Translations under genes and position numbers: made by a program
The notes under the pieces: model-generated
What the model saw: the letters and a program-made list of their open reading frames with translations, nothing else
What the model was told of the DNA's origin: nothing
The model's database searches: none
Virus record (IMG/VR): IMGVR_UViG_3300043827_000408
Location: 1-63,539 of that record
Length of the DNA: 63,539 nt
Reading direction: 5' to 3' (one strand)
From: a virus
Shown here: positions 39,952 to 47,608 of the stretch, piece after piece
Layout of the letters: every line of letters starts with the position of its first letter
Numbering within the stretch: position 1 is the first letter of the stretch

Positions 39952-39971
39952 GGGGAGGTTTTACCCTCCCC
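39952..39971 (-). terminator. GC-rich hairpin after hsp20
   Basis: RNA-sense 7-bp stem GGGGAGG/CCUCCCC with a 6-base loop, 11 bases after the hsp20 stop. No U-run follows, so it may be an RNA-stabilising hairpin rather than a terminator. CTAAATATT follows, similar to a late box. Confidence 0.5.
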
Positions 39972-39981
39972 ATCCAAAAAA

Positions 39982-40422
39982 TTACATCCAGTCTTTTCTC
40001 ATATGAGATTCTGGAATTATTTTATTTAAATTAACTGTCAATAACCCATCCTCAAAAATAACTTTAGAAACTTGAATATCCTCAGAAATTGTCCAAGTTT
40101 TTGAAAATGATCTTGTTGCAACACCTTTATGAATATATTCTTCAGTGTTTGCATTCTGACTTTTAGATTCAACGACTAATTTATTTATTTCTGTGTATAC
40201 AGAAATTTCATCACGTTTAAATCCGGCAAGAGCAATTTCAAGCCTATAATTTGTTTCATTTTCTTTTACCAAATTATACAATGGATAATTTGTATTGTAT
40301 CCAAAGGATTGTTCAATTTGATTAAAAATGTCATCAATACCTATTGTATTTTTTCGAATTTTTTCCAGATATTTTGCAGTTTCTGGAACCGACAATGTAA
40401 TTGAAGACTTACTATTAAACAT
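39982..40422 (-). CDS. hsp20: Small heat-shock protein Hsp20
   Basis: 146 aa, IbpA-like alpha-crystallin protein. SFGYNTNYPLYNLVKENETN opens the domain, then YRLEIALAGFKRDEISV, YIHKGVATRSFSKTWTISED and FEDGLLTVNLNKIIPE (the G-x-L motif). It prevents aggregation of unfolded proteins, possibly virion or host proteins. Strong ribosome site AAGGAGGT before the ATG and a structured leader. Confidence 0.92.
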   Translation of the reverse strand: MFNSKSSITLSVPETAKYLEKIRKNTIGIDDIFNQIEQSFGYNTNYPLYNLVKENETNYRLEIALAGFKRDEISVYTEINKLVVESKSQNANTEEYIHKGVATRSFSKTWTISEDIQVSKVIFEDGLLTVNLNKIIPESHMRKDWM

Positions 40423-40456
40423 GATACGACCTCCTTGAGCGTCTTGATTTATTAAG

Positions 40457-40485
40457 ATATGTCCCCTGAAATAAAGGCGACATAT
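40457..40485 (-). promoter_or_regulatory. Hairpin in the hsp20 leader
   Basis: Perfect 7-bp arms ATATGTC/GACATAT with an inner CCT/AGG pair. It lies about 35 bases upstream of the Shine-Dalgarno and just downstream of a TATAAT-like element (about 40489-40494). Temperature- or repressor-controlled translation is possible. Confidence 0.4.
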
Positions 40486-40533
40486 TAATTATACAAGATC
40501 TTCAAAAAATTGAAATACTGTTTTCCGAAGTTT

Positions 40534-40968
40534 TTATTCGGATTCTTCTACTTTCTTTTTACCAATATTATACTTTGTTTCTAAAATCCATTCACCTTTT
40601 TCTTTATATGAAATGACTTTAATTTGATTTAGAGGTGCAATATCAGTAATTAAATTTACATTAATTACAGTAATTAGTCCCCAATCAGCAAGTAACTGAG
40701 TAATTCTATTTCTACGTTGAACATCATTTACAGTTAGATTTGCTTTTTTACCATCTAAAGCAAATAATTCTTTGAAATGAACAATGTAATATTTTCCTTG
40801 CTTATGCAAAATGTGGCAAGATTGATATAACTTTTTTTCTTTTCTAGAAGATACTCCAATTCTTGTAAGCGTTTCTCTTACCTTTAAAAAATCATCTGGT
40901 TCGGCAAGAATTACCTCAACCATTTTATCAGCACTCCAATTCACTTCTGGCTCATGAACGATACTCAT
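40534..40968 (-). CDS. regA: RegA translational repressor
   Basis: 144 aa. EVILAEPDDFLKVRETLTRI, KKLYQSCHILHKQGKYYIVH and FKELFALDGKKANLT match T4 RegA, which binds early mRNAs near their start codons. The N-terminus is ~16 residues longer than T4 (SIVHEPEVNWSADK); the start is supported by GGAGG seven bases upstream and an ATGA overlap with gp62. An internal ATG at 40920 would give a T4-sized product. Confidence 0.92.
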   Translation of the reverse strand: MSIVHEPEVNWSADKMVEVILAEPDDFLKVRETLTRIGVSSRKEKKLYQSCHILHKQGKYYIVHFKELFALDGKKANLTVNDVQRRNRITQLLADWGLITVINVNLITDIAPLNQIKVISYKEKGEWILETKYNIGKKKVEESE

Positions 40969-41351
40969 TTTATTCCTCCAGTATCAAGTTTTGTTTTTAT
41001 GTAGTTTATTTGAGATTTTGTTAGCAAAGAAAGAGCTTGTTTTGCTTTATCTGTATTATATCCATAATAGGATTTTACAGATTCCAAATTTTTAATTTCT
41101 TCCTTTTTTATCCAAGGAGAATATCTTTTCTTCTTCCTCAAGATATTTAGCAAAAAATCATATTGAAGTTTTTTATCCAAATGATGATTCATATTCATTT
41201 CATTCACAAACATAATTGCATCAATATGTCCAGATAAACATCTATTAATTACATAAGGTACATAATCATGGACACTATCCTGGTTTGTGTTCATTATATT
41301 GATTTTTGTCTGATTGATTGAATTCAACCAGTCCTTCAATTCGTAAGTCAT
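40965..41351 (-). CDS. 62: Clamp-loader small subunit gp62
   Basis: 128 aa. MTYELKDWLNSINQTKINIM and FVNEMNMNHHLDKKLQYDFL followed by KKKRYSPWIKKEE match cyanophage gp62, partner of gp44 in loading the gp45 clamp. The conserved N-terminus fixes the start at 41351, inside the end of the Dam gene (77-base overlap in another frame). Normally gp62 directly follows gp44; here two genes intervene. Confidence 0.9.
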   Translation of the reverse strand: MTYELKDWLNSINQTKINIMNTNQDSVHDYVPYVINRCLSGHIDAIMFVNEMNMNHHLDKKLQYDFLLNILRKKKRYSPWIKKEEIKNLESVKSYYGYNTDKAKQALSLLTKSQINYIKTKLDTGGIK

Positions 41352-42177
41352 AGTTCAATAATAAAAGTTCTTTTCTTTCTTTCTGATCGCTCATATAATC
41401 ACCAACAGATCTCATTGTATATGTGTGATCATATTCATATGCTTTCCATTGATTTCCCACAAAACGATTTGTTACAAGTTGATCTGAATTATAACTAACC
41501 ATCATGTTCATATTAGTTATATTGCATACTTCAGCAAACTTATCGTGATCAAAAGATTTATGAAGTTCTCCCTTTTTTCCATAAAGATTATCCTTAATGT
41601 CATAGGGAGGATCCATATAAACAAAAGCACCACCATAGCAATCTGAAATTATATTTTCATAAGGAAAATTTGTAATTCTCCAATTTTGAATTATTTCAGA
41701 ATACTCAGAAAGAAATCCAATATTTCTTTCGGTAAAGTTATGATCTGATGCTTGTGCAGAAAAACTAGATGCTTCAGTGAGACCGCTAAAGGAACATTTA
41801 TTTACAATATAAAAAGATATTGCTCGATCAAAATCAGTTGATTTTTTGTGATTTAGACATTCCTTAGATTCAAGAAAAACAATTTTTGCTCGATCTGGAG
41901 TGTTGTAGTGTTTTTTAATTCGAGAAATCTCCTCTTCCATTTTCTTACCATCACTTTGAAGTGTTTTCCAAAAATTGGTAAGAGGTTCATAAAGATCATT
42001 TACCCAAATACTTAGATAAGGATATAGTTGCGTGACGTAAATAGCGACAGAACCTCCGCCAACAAATGGTTCACGAAATTCATCGTAATTTCGAAAATCA
42101 GGAAAATACTGTTGCATTTTTGCAACTGCCCTGGTTTTTCCTCCAGGATATCTTAATGGACTTTTAAGTTTGCTCAT
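41275..42177 (-). CDS. dam: DNA adenine methylase (Dam/D12 class)
   Basis: 300 aa. SPLRYPGGKTRAVAKMQQYF followed by FREPFVGGGSVAIYV is the SAM-binding N-terminus. GGAFVYMDPPYDIKDN holds the catalytic DPPY, and FDHDKFAEVCNITNMNMMVS follows. It methylates adenine N6, probably within GATC or a similar site, and may protect phage DNA. It lies between gp44 and gp62, an unusual place. Its last ~25 codons are read through the start of gp62. Confidence 0.9.
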   Translation of the reverse strand: MSKLKSPLRYPGGKTRAVAKMQQYFPDFRNYDEFREPFVGGGSVAIYVTQLYPYLSIWVNDLYEPLTNFWKTLQSDGKKMEEEISRIKKHYNTPDRAKIVFLESKECLNHKKSTDFDRAISFYIVNKCSFSGLTEASSFSAQASDHNFTERNIGFLSEYSEIIQNWRITNFPYENIISDCYGGAFVYMDPPYDIKDNLYGKKGELHKSFDHDKFAEVCNITNMNMMVSYNSDQLVTNRFVGNQWKAYEYDHTYTMRSVGDYMSDQKERKELLLLNYDLRIEGLVEFNQSDKNQYNEHKPG

Positions 42178-42784
42178 ACGAATAATTCAAAAAGAAATTA
42201 GTAGAAAAACTAATTCGTTCTACATCGGAATTGAATGGATAAACATAATGTATTAACCAAGCGGGAAAAAAGTAAATATCTTTCTCCTCAGGTTCAACAG
42301 GTCCAAATGCATGAAGATTATGTGGTGCCCACATTCCATATTGCCATTCAATTTTACCTCCTACTGGATTTCTTCCTCTTTGAGTAGGATGTTTCCATTC
42401 ATCTTTCAATTCATCAGGAATTTTTGAATAAGCAACACAAGAAAAATCTCCTGCATGAATATGAGGAGGATTCCATTCACCCTTTTTTTGAACATTCACC
42501 CAAGGTTTATCTAAAGCAATTCCGGAAAGAACATGATCTACAGGAGGATTATATGAACCGACTTTTGCCATTTGATCCACATAATCTAAAACAAATTCTC
42601 GCAATTCTAAATTAGTTTCTTCACTAATTAAATATTGAACTTCTCTGTCAATATTTCCTGCGAGTAAATTGTTATTTTCAACTTGAGAATTTTGTGCTGC
42701 CTCATTGATTTCATCACGCATTCGATCAGAAATTTTATTTCGATACATTGTTGGTCCGAATGGACGAAGAATCATACCAGTCAT
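42164..42784 (-). CDS. 2OG-Fe(II) oxygenase (PF13759-type)
   Basis: 206 aa. GEWNPPHIHAGDFSCVAYSK has the iron-binding HxH/D region; KDIYFFPAWLIHYVYPFNSD has the distal His; RISFSTNFFL gives the 2OG-binding Arg. Such oxygenases are numerous in cyanophages; the substrate is unknown. It is coupled to gp44 (ATGA, 42781-42784) and overlaps the Dam gene by 14 bases, so it and Dam form an insert within the clamp-loader operon. Confidence 0.85.
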   Translation of the reverse strand: MTGMILRPFGPTMYRNKISDRMRDEINEAAQNSQVENNNLLAGNIDREVQYLISEETNLELREFVLDYVDQMAKVGSYNPPVDHVLSGIALDKPWVNVQKKGEWNPPHIHAGDFSCVAYSKIPDELKDEWKHPTQRGRNPVGGKIEWQYGMWAPHNLHAFGPVEPEEKDIYFFPAWLIHYVYPFNSDVERISFSTNFFLNYSYEQT

Positions 42785-43725
42785 TTGAATTCACAGTTAC
42801 ACATAAGTTCAGTTAATGCAGCAAGAAGATTAATTTCATGATCTGCAACAAATGCAGTTTGATATTGATATTTGGCAATAATTAAAACTGCTTCGGGAAT
42901 AGAGTTTTCCTTCATATGATCATATAAACAATTATAGACATTTTTGAGAATAACATTTGGATCACTATCTAAATTTTGAACAATCCATTTGCGAACATTC
43001 AAAAATTGTTTAGTTTTCAATGATTTTATAAGTTCATTTGTAGAAAAAGAATTTTTATCTACAAGAATACTCACACCTATTTCACCATTTGAAGAATACC
43101 TCTGAAGTTCATTTAGAAGTCTTCTCCAATCTGGGAAATACTTATTAATTAATTCTGCAACTACTTTTTCATCGAATTTAATATTTTCCTCAACCAAGAT
43201 TTCGCATACTCGTCTAAAGAATTTTGTAGCAATTCTGATTTTTTCATTTCCTTTAATTCCAAACTCCAGGCAGGAACAACGTGAATGTAGGGGTTCGATA
43301 ATTTTATTTTTGTAGTTGCAGGTGAATATAAATCTGCAATTTGCATGAAACGCCTCAATGTTCGCCCGTAAACAGAGTTGAACATCGTTGGTCGTATTAT
43401 CAGCTTCGTCAATAATGATGACTTTGTGCTTAGAAGTTGTTTGTAATGAAACGGTCGAAGCATAATTTTTAATTGTATTGCGTACAGTGTCTATAAATCG
43501 ACCTTCATCAGATCCATTTATTAAAATATAATCACATCCCAATTGTTCACAAATTGCTTTTGCTACAGTAGTTTTTCCAGACCCAGCAGATCCGGAAAGA
43601 AGAAGATTTGGAATTTCTCCCTGTTGCAAAAATCCTTCAAATGCATCCTTAATGTCTATGGGAAGTATGCATTCCTCGACTGTTTTTGGACGATACTTTT
43701 CTACCCACAAAAAATCATCACGCAT
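42781..43725 (-). CDS. 44: Clamp-loader large subunit gp44
   Basis: 314 aa AAA+ ATPase. LWVEKYRPKTVEECILP opens it; LLLSGSAGSGKTTVAKAICE is Walker A; HKVIIIDEADNTTNDVQ is Walker B; EPLHSRCSCLEFG contains the SRC arginine finger. With gp62 it loads the gp45 clamp. It overlaps the upstream 179-aa gene by 8 bases. Confidence 0.95.
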   Translation of the reverse strand: MRDDFLWVEKYRPKTVEECILPIDIKDAFEGFLQQGEIPNLLLSGSAGSGKTTVAKAICEQLGCDYILINGSDEGRFIDTVRNTIKNYASTVSLQTTSKHKVIIIDEADNTTNDVQLCLRANIEAFHANCRFIFTCNYKNKIIEPLHSRCSCLEFGIKGNEKIRIATKFFRRVCEILVEENIKFDEKVVAELINKYFPDWRRLLNELQRYSSNGEIGVSILVDKNSFSTNELIKSLKTKQFLNVRKWIVQNLDSDPNVILKNVYNCLYDHMKENSIPEAVLIIAKYQYQTAFVADHEINLLAALTELMCNCEFK

Positions 43726-44257
43726 AATTAATCATCCAATCAGGAGTTCTTTCAGGTTTTCGTAAGTAGTTATCCTTTACCCAAGGTTTAGAAGCAACAT
43801 ATTTACGATATGCAGTAATTGTATCAATATCTGTATTATTTTTCAAGTCATCTGGCATTGCACGAGTAAACTCTTTTACATTTTGATAATCCGAAATTGG
43901 TATTTGACTTTCATCATGAAAAATTGTCATTGCTTCTTCTAAAGTATTTTGACAAGAATGTTTTTTTTCATAACGATATGTATATTCATCGCAGAGTTCA
44001 AATCCATGAGTAAGTAACCAAGCAAAATTAACAACATCTGAAGCAGCCCACACAGTACATGGATGATTACGAAAAGCACCCTTTTCTGTGCTGTATGGAG
44101 TTCCATCTATCTTATGAATTTTACCCCAATTCCAATACCAATTTGAAAAGATAATAGAAACCATTTGACAAGTTTCTAAAGGCATTTTTACAACATGCTT
44201 ATCAGGAAGTTGCTGAGCAGCAACTCTTGGATTTGAATCTACAACGAAAATATTCAT
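43718..44257 (-). CDS. Conserved phage protein, unknown
   Basis: 179 aa. It opens MNIFVVDSNPRVAAQQLPDK followed by HVVKMPLETCQM, then FRNHPCTVWAASDVVNFAWL and THGFELCDEYTYRYEKKH. The pattern is common in T4-like and other phages but I know of no proven function; conserved His, Lys, Cys and Asp residues suggest an enzyme. It lies between gp45 and gp44 with 4- and 8-base overlaps. Confidence 0.8.
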   Translation of the reverse strand: MNIFVVDSNPRVAAQQLPDKHVVKMPLETCQMVSIIFSNWYWNWGKIHKIDGTPYSTEKGAFRNHPCTVWAASDVVNFAWLLTHGFELCDEYTYRYEKKHSCQNTLEEAMTIFHDESQIPISDYQNVKEFTRAMPDDLKNNTDIDTITAYRKYVASKPWVKDNYLRKPERTPDWMINYA

Positions 44258-44925
44258 TCTTCAAAAATTGAATCTGGTTCAAGAGCAATATAGTAAGTTA
44301 GATTATAGTCGTTTGAAAAAAATTTTGCAATTCCCTTTTTAGAAATCGTTACTTCATATGTACTCGGAACAATTTTAATATTTTCAAACTTAAAATTAAA
44401 GCAAAAATTATTTTCTGCTTCACCAACAATTACGGAGTAGTTATTTGATGTTTCATTTCTTTTATCGGTAGCAATCATTTTTACAACTCCAGATTCTCCA
44501 ATAACACATAAATCTGGAAGTTGTAGAATATTAGATGCTTTAATAATCTTATCTAATTGCTGCTGTTGTAAAATAAAACAAACGTCTAGACTAGGAAAAT
44601 CAATTTCTTTATCTGGAGGTGCAACAATTACACTTGGATCTGAGAAAAAATATTTTGACCTACGAGTTTTACCATCTCGAATAGTCATATAATTTTCTTC
44701 ATTCAAATCAATTTCAGGATCCGCATGAAGAAAAATGCTATTCAAAAATTGAGGAAGATCGTAAATTGCAAAATCTTTTGGAATGTATTCTTCAATATTT
44801 GCTTCTGCAAGAATATTTCTCATTACAGACATTGTTTTTAATTTTTTACCTTCTTTGAAGGAAATTGATTGATTGATTTGAGAAAAATTTTTAAGAATTG
44901 AAAGAGTTTTATCAGAAATTTTCAT
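44254..44925 (-). CDS. 45: Sliding clamp gp45
   Basis: 223 aa from ATG 44925 (MKISDKTLSILKNFSQINQS); upstream in-frame codons overlap the previous gene and are not clamp-like. FKEGKKLKTMSVMRNILAEA, PKDFAIYDLPQFLNSIFLHA and SDPSVIVAPPDKEIDFPS match cyanophage gp45, a trimeric ring. It tethers gp43 and, in T4, activates late transcription together with gp55 and gp33. Confidence 0.93.
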   Translation of the reverse strand: MKISDKTLSILKNFSQINQSISFKEGKKLKTMSVMRNILAEANIEEYIPKDFAIYDLPQFLNSIFLHADPEIDLNEENYMTIRDGKTRRSKYFFSDPSVIVAPPDKEIDFPSLDVCFILQQQQLDKIIKASNILQLPDLCVIGESGVVKMIATDKRNETSNNYSVIVGEAENNFCFNFKFENIKIVPSTYEVTISKKGIAKFFSNDYNLTYYIALEPDSIFEE

Positions 44926-45229
44926 TATTATTTTTAATATTAGTGTGAAATCCAGCAAAGTGATAAAGAAGAATGCCATAATGAATAATCTTCATTGCAT
45001 CCAATTTTGAAAATCCATTCTTTTTACCAAATCTAGCCGAATATTTAATTAAATTTGTTCTGCAGAATGGAATTCCATCTCCAATAGCATCAATAATATC
45101 CAAAACTTGAACTTTAGATTTATCAGATGCATAATGAGAATTATATGTTCCCTTAATATATTCTTCTATTATTTTCAGTGTTAAATCCTCATTATATTTC
45201 CAAAACTCGTTGTTAGACATATCCATCAT
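44912..45229 (-). CDS. DUF3310-like protein
   Basis: About 105 aa from ATG 45229; a TTG at 45241 is at the predicted transcription start, so is unlikely. VQVLDIIDAIGDGIPFCRTN followed by LIKYSARFGKKNGFSKLDAM and KIIHYGILLYHF matches the DUF3310 (phage SaV-like) pattern. Function unknown; such genes sit in nucleotide or DNA-replication regions. A promoter lies directly upstream. Confidence 0.75.
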   Translation of the reverse strand: MMDMSNNEFWKYNEDLTLKIIEEYIKGTYNSHYASDKSKVQVLDIIDAIGDGIPFCRTNLIKYSARFGKKNGFSKLDAMKIIHYGILLYHFAGFHTNIKNNNENF

Positions 45230-45246
45230 AATAAAGTTCAACCAGC

Positions 45247-45275
45247 ATTATAGCATATCATATCGATAATCGCAA
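45247..45275 (-). promoter_or_regulatory. Promoter of the gp45-gp44-gp62 operon
   Basis: TTGCGA (45275-45270), 17-base spacer ending TGC, TATAAT (45252-45247): a good -35 plus an extended -10. It would drive the DUF3310-like gene, gp45, gp44 and the genes beyond. Confidence 0.7.
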
Positions 45276-45347
45276 ATATTTAAATAAATAAAACACATTC
45301 AAATAATATTAATGATTGATCCAAAATGTCATTGGTGTAAATAATGA

Positions 45348-45373
45348 TAAAGGGGATCATTAGATCCCCTTTA
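45348..45373 (-). terminator. Terminator after hli
   Basis: RNA-sense 11-bp stem UAAAGGGGAUC/GAUCCCCUUUA with loop UAAU just 3 bases after the hli stop region. The following U-content is modest but the stem is perfect. Confidence 0.85.
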
Positions 45374-45375
45374 TA

Positions 45376-45594
45376 TTACCAAATACCAGGAATAAGTTGT
45401 CCGGTAAGTTCATATGCTCCTAGAGCAGCAATTATGCCGAGCATTGCAAGTCTTCCATTCAATTTTTCTGCTCGTTCGTTATGAGTTTCATAGACATTGT
45501 TTTCCATTTGATTTTTTACCTCAGAATCGATGTACATTTTTGGTTCTTTAGCGAACATGTTTTGGCGTCCGCCATCTTCAGTCGTTACTGTCAT
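45376..45594 (-). CDS. hli: High-light-inducible protein
   Basis: 72 aa. The Hli/CAB-like helix is HNERAEKLNGRLAMLGIIAA followed by LGAYELTGQLIPGIW, with the chlorophyll-binding E-x-x-N-G-R motif. The N-terminal part is polar. It binds chlorophyll or carotenoid in the thylakoid and protects photosystems under light stress. It has its own perfect promoter and terminator, so it is a single-gene unit between gp46 and the gp45 operon. Confidence 0.95.
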   Translation of the reverse strand: MTVTTEDGGRQNMFAKEPKMYIDSEVKNQMENNVYETHNERAEKLNGRLAMLGIIAALGAYELTGQLIPGIW

Positions 45595-45617
45595 AATATT
45601 TGAAGATTTTCAACCAC

Positions 45618-45646
45618 ATTATATAGAAAAAATAAACAGATGTCAA
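45618..45646 (-). promoter_or_regulatory. Perfect sigma-70-type promoter of hli
   Basis: TTGACA (45646-45641), 17-base spacer, TATAAT (45623-45618). The TGA inside the -35 box is the stop codon of gp46. Confidence 0.87.
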
Positions 45647-47355
45647 GTTTTTATTTGAGAAAATCCTTTAATTTTTTCAAACTCTAAAACTGTTTCAAAC
45701 TTATCGTGAAGTTCATTCTTGTGACTAATTACAAATATATTTGCATCCTTTACAATAAACTTAATAATTTTCATAAATTCATCTGTTCCCATTCCATCCA
45801 ATGAACTATCAAATACTTCATCCATAATTAATAAATTTGTAACTACACTATTTTTCATTTTTGCAATTTCTCTCCAAGTAAACAATAGAGATAAATCAAT
45901 TCTCATTTTTTCACCTTCAGAAAAAGATGCATATGAAAATTTTTCATGAATAGGAGTTTCGATTCTTTCATTGAATTCTTCATCCAAATTAAAATTGATG
46001 TAAAAATCCATCAATTCCAAATACTTATTTACCTGCTGATTTATAAGTGGAAGATACTTGCGAATAATATTACTTTTAACTCCATCATCTTTTAGTAGGT
46101 AATTAACTTGAAGATAATAATCATAATTATTTTTTATATTCTGCAGTTCTGATAATATATCTTTCAAATTTTTTTTATATTCACTTAATTTTTCATGTTC
46201 AGTATTTGTGTTTTCAATTCTATTGGTAATAGTTTGAATTTCTTGTTCAAGATTATTTCGTAATTTATTTGAGTTAGAAATTTTAATATTAATTTTTGAA
46301 ATTTCATTTTGTAAATTGGTAATTTCTCCTTGAAGATCAGAAAAAGTTTTTTCTCGAAATTCTTCTTTTTCAAGAGTTTCTTCAATTTGATGAAGATTCT
46401 TTTCATATGTATCAAGAATTTCTTGAAGTTCTTTAATTCTATTTACTCTGAAATCTTCTTCAATATTTTGTGTGCATGTAGGGCAAACCGAATTTTTATT
46501 GAAAAAATTTAAATCTTCATTTGAGTTTTGTTTTTTATTTGATATTTTTTCTTTGTATGTTCCAAGTTTACGAAGCGTTTCTGATGCATCACAATATTTT
46601 TTAGTTTCTTCTTGCTTTTCTTTGACTAAAGATAAAAGATTTTCTACCTTTTGATTATATTCAATGATTTCATTTTGACATTCAACTATCTTATTATTTT
46701 TTTCTTGAATATCTTTTTGTCCACTCTCTTCAATTGATTTAATAAAATCCTGTTGCATAATAATTTTTTCTGCAACATTTTCTTTTTTTAATTCTAAAGT
46801 TTTTAATGTATCTTTAGAATCTTTTATTTTTACTTTAATGATATCCAACATTGCAGAAAATACTTTAATATCAAGTAAATCTTCAATTATTTCTCTTCGA
46901 TGTGAAGATGCGAGTTGCATAAAAGGAACAAACGAAGCACTTCCAAGAATTACAATCTGAGTAAATGATTTATAATTTAGTTTTAAAATAGTTTGTTCTA
47001 ATATTTTTTGCTGATCAACAGAAGAAGAATCTTCATTCAATTTAACTCCATTTACATAGATTTCAAATATATTTGGTTTTATTCCTCTGATAATTTTATA
47101 ATTGGATTCGTTTATTGAAAATTCAACTTCTGCAATACAATCTTTTTCATTTATAGAATTTATTAATTGATTTTTATTAATTTTTCGAAATGGTTTATTG
47201 AATAAACAAAAACAAAGAGCATCTAAAATTGTACTTTTACCCGATCCATTTTGACCAACAATTAAAGTATTATTTGTTTTGTTTAAATCTATTGATGTAA
47301 AAATATTTCCGGATGAAAGGAAATTTTTATACTTTATTTTTTTAAATGTAATCAT
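45643..47355 (-). CDS. 46: Recombination endonuclease subunit gp46 (Rad50/SbcC-like)
   Basis: 570 aa. NTLIVGQNGSGKSTILDALC is Walker A; a long coiled coil follows with the zinc hook NSVCPTCTQNIEED near residue 300. C-terminal YASFSEGEKMRIDLSLLFTW is the ABC signature and NLLIMDEVFDSSLDG is Walker B. With gp47 it resects DNA ends for recombination-dependent replication. It overlaps the DUF3110-like gene by 14 bases. Confidence 0.95.
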   Translation of the reverse strand: MITFKKIKYKNFLSSGNIFTSIDLNKTNNTLIVGQNGSGKSTILDALCFCLFNKPFRKINKNQLINSINEKDCIAEVEFSINESNYKIIRGIKPNIFEIYVNGVKLNEDSSSVDQQKILEQTILKLNYKSFTQIVILGSASFVPFMQLASSHRREIIEDLLDIKVFSAMLDIIKVKIKDSKDTLKTLELKKENVAEKIIMQQDFIKSIEESGQKDIQEKNNKIVECQNEIIEYNQKVENLLSLVKEKQEETKKYCDASETLRKLGTYKEKISNKKQNSNEDLNFFNKNSVCPTCTQNIEEDFRVNRIKELQEILDTYEKNLHQIEETLEKEEFREKTFSDLQGEITNLQNEISKINIKISNSNKLRNNLEQEIQTITNRIENTNTEHEKLSEYKKNLKDILSELQNIKNNYDYYLQVNYLLKDDGVKSNIIRKYLPLINQQVNKYLELMDFYINFNLDEEFNERIETPIHEKFSYASFSEGEKMRIDLSLLFTWREIAKMKNSVVTNLLIMDEVFDSSLDGMGTDEFMKIIKFIVKDANIFVISHKNELHDKFETVLEFEKIKGFSQIKT

Positions 47356-47608
47356 CTTCAGATGGTGGAATTACGATGTCATTTCCAGTTATTATTGTAT
47401 ATTTTACTCCCGTTTTTTCACATACTTCAACTGCTCGTTTTGAATTAACCTCAAGAACACACATTGAAGGATGTTGATCTTCTTCTAACATCATAGCATA
47501 TCTTTTTGCATCATCAAGTTCCTCAAAGAAAAAAACTACTTTATCTCCATTTTCATTTTGTACTGCATATGCACCATCCTCCATTCCTTCTACTGAAATG
47601 ATATACAT
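47342..47608 (-). CDS. DUF3110-like protein
   Basis: 88 aa from ATG 47608, chosen for the TAATG junction with the gp47 stop and GAGG eight bases upstream. AVQNENGDKVVFFFEELDDA followed by KRYAMMLEEDQHP resembles DUF3110, a domain of small proteins conserved in cyanobacteria. It sits between gp47 and gp46, genes that are usually adjacent partners, so it might affect that complex, or it may simply be a captured host gene. Function unknown. Confidence 0.75.
   Translation of the reverse strand: MYIISVEGMEDGAYAVQNENGDKVVFFFEELDDAKRYAMMLEEDQHPSMCVLEVNSKRAVEVCEKTGVKYTIITGNDIVIPPSEDDYI

Noticed and set aside
39927-39977. Upstream start for the nucleotidyltransferase
   Set aside because: It would translate a GC-rich hairpin after hsp20 and gives a non-conserved tail.
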